From contig JAGQHH010000402.1 of NCBI GenBank assembly GCA_020431945.1, forward strand, positions 1 to 5,142: DNA of 5,142 bases, read 5' to 3'. This DNA comes from Cyanobacteria bacterium HKST-UBA02 (GTDB lineage Bacteria > Cyanobacteriota > Vampirovibrionia > Obscuribacterales > Obscuribacteraceae). The notes under the pieces are model-generated. The model searched no databases and was not told the DNA's origin. It saw nothing but the letters and a program-made list of their open reading frames with translations. Both the position numbers and the translations under genes were made by a program. Shown here piece by piece: positions 1 to 4,277 of the stretch. Every line of letters begins with the position of its first letter. Position 1 is the first letter of the stretch.

Positions 1-265
1 CCATTATAGTGCCAAGCTGTACACTTCCATAGTAGCGAGCATCTACCGATGCGAGCATGCTATTTCATCTTGCCTTACGCGGCCTTCGGTGCAAGAAAGC
101 CGTCGTATCTCTCAACTTACCATACGACTACGTGTACAGACTTTGCCGGCTTCTCTCTGCTCCTGTATTACAAGTCCTGTGGAGCACCCTGCCAATCCCG
201 TGCATAGCCCGTCATTATTCGGTTTCGAGGGTCTGTCTCTCCACAGTCCATACAGTCACAAATAC
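1..265. other. Region downstream of the primase gene, no credible gene
   Basis: I see no convincing gene here. Short plus-strand frames exist but lack a ribosome site and protein-like composition. The stretch holds a direct repeat GCGAGCAT at 35-42 and 51-58 (period 16), with a short perfect hairpin GCATC-TACC-GATGC at 39-52 overlapping it. It also holds a 7-bp inverted repeat, GTCGTAT at 102-108 and ATACGAC at 122-128. No tRNA-like T-loop or rRNA sequence is visible. Confidence 0.5.
102..128 (-). terminator. Possible weak transcription terminator or hairpin after the primase gene
   Basis: GTCGTAT and ATACGAC form a perfect 7-bp stem around a 13-nt loop. On the minus strand it lies about 140 nt past the primase stop, and it is followed by GGCTTTCTT, which is only mildly T-rich. 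The long loop and poor T tract make a true intrinsic terminator doubtful. It is listed because it is the only such structure downstream of the gene. Confidence 0.2.
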
Positions 266-2536
266 TCAAAGGTGCGCAAGCGCTCTATTCATGCTGTAAT
301 ACAGCTCCGGCGGCCCTCGGCTGCCCGGTGAGGTCAAATACCGAATTCGCTTGATAGACCTGCGTATACAGTGACTACCCCTATACCAGCCATGAGGGCC
401 GGCCTGTACGTCTGCAAAGAAACAAACACTTCCCGCAAATATCACCAGCAAGTGGTCCAGGCTCTTCTCCGGGGCCGACAGCTTGCACGCTAAATGCGAG
501 AAAAGTTGCACGCTATCTGCGACACTTATTTCGATCAGCGAAAATTCATCTGCAATCCCCGATGAATAGCTGGATTTAGCTGTTGTCAAGAGGATATGAT
601 TGTTAGCGTCGGGGATTATATTCTCGTTCCCGCGTTTCGCCCGAAAGGAAGCAAGGACGCTCTTCCCGGAAGGCTTCCCCGACACCTCTTTGATACCACC
701 TGCGATGTCACAGGCAGTATAGCAGACCGGATCTCGCCCGCCAACACCCCCGGCCTCTCCCCCCTGCCGGAGTTGGCCCGACCTGAGCCCGGATATATAA
801 ATATCGCCGAGGAATACCGGAGCGAGCACCGCGAGCGAGGATATGCCGCAGGCGTACCCTAAACCCTCCAGGCCAGTGCTTGACCCCGGAGCTAGACTTG
901 CCTCGGGTGACGGCGGCTCTTCTCCGGAGTCACTGCCGTCTGTTGTCCGCCGTCGCCCTAACTCCTCCTCAGCGTAGGGAGTCAAGCACTCTTCCAGAGT
1001 CAGAGCGAGATCGGGGGAGGCGGAGCGGTGGAGGGTCGGGGTGGGGGGTCGGGACCACCCGCAAAGCGAGCCACCATCTGAGTCCTCTTGAGTCTCACCC
1101 TCACCAGGAGGTTTTAAAAGTGTTTTTTTGGAAGCTGCCTCCGGAAGCAAGCAGACCCCCCCCGGCCCCCCAGGATCTAGATCGCTTCCCCACTTTGACA
1201 ACCAGGGTGGATATATCCGGTAGATATCCGAATGCTTCCTTACCGTCTTCCGGTCGCATCCGGAGGCCAGCGCAAGCCCCTTTATACTCAGCTTCTTTCC
1301 TTCTCTCTGAAGCATCTGTACCGCTTCTCTAATCTTTGCTCGAGCTTCTCTTTCTCTTTTCTGATTGGCTAACTCGAGGTCCTCCGGTCTCCACAGATGC
1401 CTGGTCGTCTTCGAAAGGCCGATCATGGCCTCTGCCGACCGCTCTGTTATGGCGTAGGGGGTTCTCTCAAAGTCAGGCTGGTGATCGCCAGGCCGCCACT
1501 CACACGCCCGCCTTATATGCCCTTCTAGCAGCCTCCAGGAGCCGCTGTTTACATGCCGGCAATGGCCGTTGTGATTCTCATTAAGCCATTCACGCAGAAA
1601 ATCCTCCCGGCGCTGGTCGTTCTCTCTGCCTGGCATTCTCGCTATGCCGCGATCGGGATCTCCGTACCATAGCAGGTGCTCGATCGCGTAAATGGCCTCA
1701 TGCCTCTGGCCCTTCGCCTGCAAGCCGTTATCCAGATAGTAACGGGCTTTTTCTATTCGCTCCTGATCCCTTCCGTTACTCCAGAGCCGCTCGAAACCCT
1801 CTATATCTATGGCTTCTCTATGCTCCGGAGCAGTGCCGGCGCCGGCACTGCGGCCTGCTCGTATCTGGCTTTCTATGCGACTTTTTGCCAGCCCCCAGGA
1901 GCAGGCGTTACTTTCCAGGTCAGTAAGGAACGAGGCTAGCGCCTCGCTTTCGTTTATCTCTTCTCTTCTGCAAATTACTTGACCCTGGTCATCCAGCCAG
2001 GCAAAGCCTGGCTGTAACGGCAGTCTCAGGGCACAGCCGCTGGGAAAGACTTCAAGCTGCCCGCCCTTGATCTCGTAGCCTATGAGCTTCAGCCAGGTCC
2101 TCAATGTCTGGCTGACTTCCTGAGAGTCCGCCCAGTCATCGAAGAAAAGATACAGGTGCCATCCCCCTGAATCACTGGATTGATAAGGGGTTACGGTCAG
2201 TCCAATAGCTTCCAGCTTGCCCGCCAGCTCCACGAGCTCGGCCCGGTCGTGGTACCTGCTCCCCTGGTCGACGTCCAGGACCGCGAATCTCGTAAGCTCT
2301 CCGAAATAGCACCCTCGAAAAAGCCCCCGCCCGTTATCTGACACCACGCCCAGGAGCTGGTGGTCTCTCAACTGGCTATTAGACTTCCGCCAGTTCTTCT
2401 CCCCCAGACCCTTCCAGATGAATGCCTGTCTATGCGGATATATCGAAAGGAAATACTTCGCCACTGACTCCGGTGCCAGCGACTGAAAATAAGTTTTTCT
2501 TCCTGCTCTTTCTCTTGGCCGCTCTACCGGCTCCAA
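266..2536 (-). CDS. AEP-type primase/polymerase replication protein with C-terminal HTH (PrimPol-like plasmid Rep)
   Basis: Probably primes or initiates replication of this element. The AEP signature is visible in order: LDVD at residues 87-90 (metal-binding D88/D90), SDSGGWH at 121-127 (the SxH-type motif, H127) and LEVFPS at 161-166 (third acidic motif, E162). This order matches the AEP primases of plasmid PrimPols and TOTE systems. Residues 245-385 are helical, with WYGD and an NHNGH segment that I cannot assign. Residues 398-438 form an HTH (KGLALASGCDRKTVRKH). No helicase Walker motif is present. The start is TTG: an in-frame TAG lies 27 codons upstream with no ATG or GTG between, and the first internal ATG (residue 301) would remove the AEP domain. 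A GTG at residue 25 is an alternative start. The tail after residue 450 is Pro/Gly/Ser-rich, and the last 200 residues look unlike a folded protein, so the functional end may be earlier. The AEP call is confident; the exact family and ends are not. Confidence 0.85.
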   Translation of the reverse strand: MEPVERPRERAGRKTYFQSLAPESVAKYFLSIYPHRQAFIWKGLGEKNWRKSNSQLRDHQLLGVVSDNGRGLFRGCYFGELTRFAVLDVDQGSRYHDRAELVELAGKLEAIGLTVTPYQSSDSGGWHLYLFFDDWADSQEVSQTLRTWLKLIGYEIKGGQLEVFPSGCALRLPLQPGFAWLDDQGQVICRREEINESEALASFLTDLESNACSWGLAKSRIESQIRAGRSAGAGTAPEHREAIDIEGFERLWSNGRDQERIEKARYYLDNGLQAKGQRHEAIYAIEHLLWYGDPDRGIARMPGRENDQRREDFLREWLNENHNGHCRHVNSGSWRLLEGHIRRACEWRPGDHQPDFERTPYAITERSAEAMIGLSKTTRHLWRPEDLELANQKREREARAKIREAVQMLQREGKKLSIKGLALASGCDRKTVRKHSDIYRIYPPWLSKWGSDLDPGGPGGVCLLPEAASKKTLLKPPGEGETQEDSDGGSLCGWSRPPTPTLHRSASPDLALTLEECLTPYAEEELGRRRTTDGSDSGEEPPSPEASLAPGSSTGLEGLGYACGISSLAVLAPVFLGDIYISGLRSGQLRQGGEAGGVGGRDPVCYTACDIAGGIKEVSGKPSGKSVLASFRAKRGNENIIPDANNHILLTTAKSSYSSGIADEFSLIEISVADSVQLFSHLACKLSAPEKSLDHLLVIFAGSVCFFADVQAGPHGWYRGSHCIRRSIKRIRYLTSPGSRGPPELYYSMNRALAHL
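483..522. repeat. Pair of 17-bp iteron-like direct repeats
   Basis: TTGCACGCTAnnTGCGA occurs at 483-499 and 506-522, with a period of 23 bp and only the two central bases differing. On the minus strand the copies are read in different codon frames (S-H-L-A-C-K and V-A-D-S-V-Q), so protein-level selection or in-frame duplication does not explain them. A spacing near two helical turns suits a protein-binding pair. A much weaker third match at 525-541 is not counted. Confidence 0.5.
554..617. repeat. Long inverted repeat, 11-bp arms
   Basis: AATCCCCGATG at 554-564 pairs with CGTCGGGGATT at 607-617 with one T·G wobble; the outer 9 bp are perfect. The enclosed loop is 42 nt and contains AGCT-type short repeats. 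The wobble is tolerated in plus-strand RNA, whereas the minus strand has a C×A mismatch at the same place. It lies within the doubtful 3' tail of the primase frame. Confidence 0.4.
875..990. repeat. Nested inverted repeats forming a stem-loop of about 116 nt
   Basis: The outer arms are AGTGCTTGAC (875-884) and GTCAAGCACT (981-990), a perfect 10 bp. The inner arms are GGGTGACGGCGG (905-916) and CCGCCGTCGCCC (947-958), 12 bp with a single T·G wobble. The apical part contains the palindrome CTCCGGAG. As in the 554-617 repeat, the imperfect pair is a wobble on the plus strand and a mismatch on the minus strand. The structure underlies the Ser/Pro-rich tail of the primase frame. It could be an origin structure or a plus-strand RNA; neither is shown. 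Confidence 0.45.
1033..1053 (+). other. Canonical G-quadruplex motif
   Basis: Four plus-strand G tracts (1033-1035, 1038-1041, 1043-1048, 1051-1053) are separated by loops TC, T and TC. This fits the G3+N1-7 rule with very short loops. The motif is on the template strand of the primase gene. The following GACCACC can also pair back on GGTGG...GGTC to make a competing hairpin. Confidence 0.5.
1830..1851. repeat. Perfect 22-bp palindrome inside the primase gene
   Basis: The half-site GCAGTGCCGGC is followed directly by its exact reverse complement with no spacer. The palindrome encodes the small Arg-Ser-Ala-Gly-Ala-Gly-Thr-Ala linker (near residue 232) between the AEP domain and the helical middle region. 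It contains nested restriction-type palindromes GCCGGC and GGCGCC. It is a plausible dimer-binding or cruciform site. Confidence 0.6.
1931..1946. repeat. GC-rich hairpin CGAGGC/GCCTCG
   Basis: A 6-bp perfect stem with a TAGC loop, followed on the plus strand by CTTTCGTTTATC. It lies in coding sequence (residues near 200 of the primase). Alone it could be chance; it is listed because it sits between two much stronger inverted repeats. Confidence 0.3.
1994..2014. repeat. Strong hairpin, 9-bp perfect stem with 3-nt loop
   Basis: CAGCCAGGC and GCCTGGCTG flank an AAA loop (TTT on the minus strand). It encodes Gln-Pro-Gly-Phe-Ala-Trp-Leu just after the third AEP motif. In the minus-strand mRNA it would form a stable stem-loop and could slow translation between the AEP domain and the rest of the protein. 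Confidence 0.45.
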
Positions 2537-2833
2537 GACTGCTGTAGTAACCGTTTCCCTTCGCCCCTTCTTCTTTCAGGCGAGCTTGACGAACGGAATC
2601 CAGTCCTCTATTCTTTGAGCAGTTTCAAAAACGCGCGGCCAAACGAGTTGTTGAAACACTCACTGAATCTAGAACCCAAATCCGGTCAGGATTTACATGA
2701 GTCATCAGTTAGTGCTGATGATTTCTTGTTTTCAGGCTTATCCCTCCAAGCTCGAAATATGTGCCGGATATCCATCAGATACCACCGAATGTAGTACCGG
2801 CCCGAATAATATAGTTGAAAACTGAAAAGATCG
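2537..2833. other. Structured intergenic region between HTH gene and primase gene
   Basis: No gene is seen in these 297 bases. The region holds several inverted repeats: GTTTCAA/TTGAAAC (2622-2628 and 2651-2657), AAATCC/GGATTT (2678-2694), TCATCAG/CTGATGA (2702-2721) and the long-range CGAGCTTG/CAAGCTCG (2581-2588 and 2747-2754). An AT-rich patch lies at 2804-2820. It should hold the leader and promoter of the primase and the end of the HTH transcript, and it is a candidate origin region. I could not fix a convincing promoter. Confidence 0.4.
2678..2721. repeat. Two adjacent stem-loops
   Basis: AAATCC-GGTCA-GGATTT (2678-2694) is followed 7 nt later by TCATCAG-TTAGTG-CTGATGA (2702-2721). On the plus strand the second is followed by TTTCTTGTTTTC, which looks terminator-like, but no plus-strand gene precedes it. 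On the minus strand the pair lies about 110 nt after the HTH gene stop without a T tract. The stems are AT-rich and only moderately stable. Confidence 0.3.
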
Positions 2834-3481
2834 CTACTGCCCGAAAAACCAGCTACAGAAGCGACGCCATGCAGCGGATTTATGTTGCGAGTCGGTTAAG
2901 AGCTTGATTTCTTTTTCTCGTTCGCCAAGCAAAGCTCGAAGCTCACCATTCTCTTGGCTAAGTCTTTCGACTCTGTTTAAGAGTTCCATTTGCCAGGCCA
3001 AGTCAATGGATGGCTGAGACTGTGAGGCTGAGCCTGACGGCTCAGCCTTTTCGTCCTGGGCTGAGCCCCCTGGCTGAGCCTGATCTGAATTGGCTAAGCC
3101 TTGGTCATGTTCAAGAGGACTAGAATCAGGGGTACTAAATGGCTCTTGTTTAGATTCGTCCTCAAGGGTCACATGGAGGACTTCGGGAACATTGGATAGA
3201 TCGACCATCCAGACTTCGCCGTACTTACCAGGAACCTTTTTGGCATTGAGTTTTCCACGAGTGATTCGCTTCTGGACAGCATTCTTTGATATGCCAAGTT
3301 TCTCTGCGGCTTCGTCGATTGTGCAGAAGGTGGCTAAGCCATCAGATTGAGTCTGATTGCCAACGGCTGAGCCTGCGGGCTGAGCCTGTTCAAGACTGGC
3401 TAAGCCTTTGTCATAGAGGTCATCGAGTCCTTCGACATCGATTGGGCTTGTATTGTTGAGGTCGCGGGCGGTGTCAGTCAT
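2834..3481 (-). CDS. HTH plus coiled-coil DNA-binding protein (plasmid partition/regulator-like)
   Basis: A 215-residue protein if started at MTDTARD. Residues 52-92 hold a MerR/excisionase-like HTH (TIDEAAEKLGISKNAVQKRI followed by a GEVW wing-like segment). Residues 160-197 form a strong coiled coil (MELLNRVERL...), and the C-terminus ends in an aromatic/basic WRRFCSWFFGQ. Two low-complexity stretches on either side of the HTH contain an 11-residue repeat, G(S/L)AxxxxAxPx. The HTH/coiled-coil layout resembles single-protein plasmid partition factors such as pSK1 Par, and generic plasmid regulators. An ATG at 3619 would add 46 residues. I prefer 3481 because the extension is unlike the rest and contains promoter-like sequence and short repeats, but neither start has a Shine-Dalgarno site. 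It lies upstream of the primase on the same strand. The role is inferred. Confidence 0.75.
   Translation of the reverse strand: MTDTARDLNNTSPIDVEGLDDLYDKGLASLEQAQPAGSAVGNQTQSDGLATFCTIDEAAEKLGISKNAVQKRITRGKLNAKKVPGKYGEVWMVDLSNVPEVLHVTLEDESKQEPFSTPDSSPLEHDQGLANSDQAQPGGSAQDEKAEPSGSASQSQPSIDLAWQMELLNRVERLSQENGELRALLGEREKEIKLLTDSQHKSAAWRRFCSWFFGQ
3012..3100. repeat. GGCTNAGCC palindrome array, cluster A
   Basis: Exact copies start at 3026, 3039, 3059, 3072 and 3092; a copy with one mismatch starts at 3012. The spacing is 13, 20, 13, 20 bp, giving a 33-bp period. The spacers differ in sequence but keep their length. On the minus strand the palindrome is read alternately as Gly-Ser/Leu-Ala and as Ala-Gln/Glu-Pro, that is, in two frames. 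The array lies inside the HTH gene between the HTH and coiled-coil segments. Confidence 0.8.
3332..3406. repeat. GGCTNAGCC palindrome array, cluster B
   Basis: Exact copies start at 3332, 3365, 3378 and 3398. A decayed copy (GATTGAGTC) occupies the expected place at 3345, so the underlying spacing is again 13, 20, 13, 20. It lies on the N-terminal side of the HTH-coding segment, 306 bp from the matching copy of cluster A. Confidence 0.78.
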
Positions 3482-3488
3482 GGGGAAG

Positions 3489-3518
3489 AGTATAGGGCGG
3501 GAAAGGTGCTTTTGACGA
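3489..3518 (-). promoter_or_regulatory. Candidate promoter for the HTH gene (near-leaderless)
   Basis: On the minus strand TATACT (3489-3494, five of six consensus bases) lies 18 nt downstream of TCGTCA (3513-3518, four of six). The -10 box ends 7 nt before the ATG at 3481, so transcription would start at or next to that ATG. This supports the shorter start and explains the lack of a Shine-Dalgarno site. Prediction by eye only. Confidence 0.35.
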
Positions 3519-3520
3519 CC

Positions 3521-3547
3521 CCCCAGGAGGCTCGAAAACCCCAGGAG
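3521..3547. repeat. Short direct repeat CCCCAGGAG, possible operator
   Basis: CCCCAGGAG occurs at 3521-3529 and 3539-3547, an 18-bp period, just upstream of the candidate -35 box of the HTH gene. Position and spacing suit a regulator-binding site, but the motif is short and GC-rich. Confidence 0.3.
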
Positions 3548-3628
3548 TGGACTAGATCGGGCTTCTGGGATCTCCCGGTAGCCAAGCGCGTCCGATAAGA
3601 TTCGATATGTTTCACGCATACAATAGAC

Positions 3629-3664
3629 ATCCCGAAAGCTTTGAGCCCCAAAGATTTACGGGAT
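3629..3664. repeat. Long stem-loop upstream of the HTH gene
   Basis: The outer stem is ATCCCG/CGGGAT, then AAA/TTT after a one-base bulge, then a mismatch and the inner stem CTTTG/CAAAG around an AGCCC loop: about 14 paired bases. It lies 9 nt before the alternative ATG at 3619 and about 100 nt past the immunity gene stop. It has no T tract on the minus strand, so it may be an attenuator-like, processing or replication structure rather than an intrinsic terminator. Confidence 0.4.
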
Positions 3665-3762
3665 CTTATTTATTGCGGCTGATAAAGTGGTGGTTTTACC
3701 AGTGGTGACTTTTCTATACCCTTTCCTATATTGGGGCACCCTTTGAGCGCTGATTTCAATGC

Positions 3763-4173
3763 CTAAGCCCCCCTGGCCGTTCGCTGCTGCGATGGCCCAA
3801 AAGATAGCCCCGGTAGATCCGTTCTGGTCTTCAAATGATCGAGAACTATATCGGCTATCCCCTCCGCTCCTGAAGCGGCTGGAATTCTGACATCAAGAAC
3901 GGTCTCTTTCTCATCGCTCCAGGCACCATTGGACGCCCGGCCCCATGCTTCTATGTGAATATCGGAGGGGAAGACCATGATTGAAAAGAAAATCGACTTA
4001 CGCTCTAGATCTAGCCAAGATTTAGCTTTTGCCAGAATCTCCATCGGCGTCCGCTCTTTCTGTTTCTCTCGCGGTGGTGCTTCACCTACTGGATTTCCGA
4101 TGTCCAAAGCCTTTTGCAGCGCCTGAACAAGCTCTGATCGATTTCTGTAGTCGATTTGTTGAATCGGCTCCAT
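3763..4173 (-). CDS. Probable immunity protein for the adjacent toxin
   Basis: A small soluble acidic/basic mixed protein of 136 residues from MEPIQQIDYRNRSEL, with no signal peptide or membrane segment from this start. I do not recognise the family. The immunity role is inferred from its position directly after a nuclease-type toxin end on the same strand, the usual order in contact-dependent inhibition and related polymorphic toxin loci. It would act in the cytoplasm by binding the toxin domain. Start choice: AAGGA (TCCTT at 4183-4187 on the plus strand) lies 9 nt before this ATG, a good ribosome site. An ATG at 4281 overlaps the toxin stop as ATGA and would add 36 residues, but those residues are odd (KEKSVCWLSLLVLADK), and their DNA contains a hairpin. 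Both starts remain possible. Confidence 0.65.
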   Translation of the reverse strand: MEPIQQIDYRNRSELVQALQKALDIGNPVGEAPPREKQKERTPMEILAKAKSWLDLERKSIFFSIMVFPSDIHIEAWGRASNGAWSDEKETVLDVRIPAASGAEGIADIVLDHLKTRTDLPGLSFGPSQQRTARGA

Positions 4174-4182
4174 AGCGAAATG

Positions 4183-4187
4183 TCCTT
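4183..4187 (-). promoter_or_regulatory. Shine-Dalgarno site deciding the immunity gene start
   Basis: On the minus strand AAGGA lies 9 nt upstream of the ATG at 4173. The alternative ATG at 4281 has only a distant AAGG, 13 nt away. This favours the shorter immunity protein. Confidence 0.45.
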
Positions 4188-4219
4188 GATTAGTCTTGGT
4201 CGAAGTAGGCAAGAGTGCC

Positions 4220-4245
4220 TTGTCTGCTAGTACAAGCAGAGACAA
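4220..4245. repeat. Hairpin between toxin stop and immunity start
   Basis: TTGTCTGCT pairs with AGCAG-GACAA style arms: nine base pairs with a two-base bulge and a 6-nt loop. It falls in the 108-nt stretch between the ATGA junction and the preferred immunity start. It may act as a leader or spacer structure. Confidence 0.35.
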
Positions 4246-4277
4246 CCAACAAACCGACTTCTCTTTTTTCGCATTCG

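Noticed and set aside
57..331. Two short plus-strand open frames of 80 codons
   Set aside because: They overlap each other in different frames, have no ribosome site and read as random sequence.
659..679. GKPSGKS in the primase tail resembling a Walker A loop
   Set aside because: The spacing is one residue short of GxxxxGK[ST], and no strand/helix context or Walker B follows.
596..1939. Several plus-strand open frames opposite the primase gene
   Set aside because: They are shadows of the minus-strand frame in GC-rich sequence and have no recognisable domains.
791..2443. GGATATAT repeated at 791, 1209 and 2436
   Set aside because: Scattered AT-type octamers without regular spacing; each is explained by Asp/Ser-Ile-Tyr codons.
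3012..3406. CRISPR array
   Set aside because: The repeats are only 9 bp, the spacing alternates 13 and 20 bp, and the segment is coding; this is not a CRISPR layout.
3685..3714. Possible stem AAAGT...ACTTT around TGGT/ACCA
   Set aside because: Large unequal internal loops make it weak, and it is not placed as a convincing terminator.
3761..3769. GCCTAAGCC and, at 4463, GGCTCAGCT as extra array members
   Set aside because: Each has one mismatch and lies outside the clusters; about two such near-matches are expected by chance.
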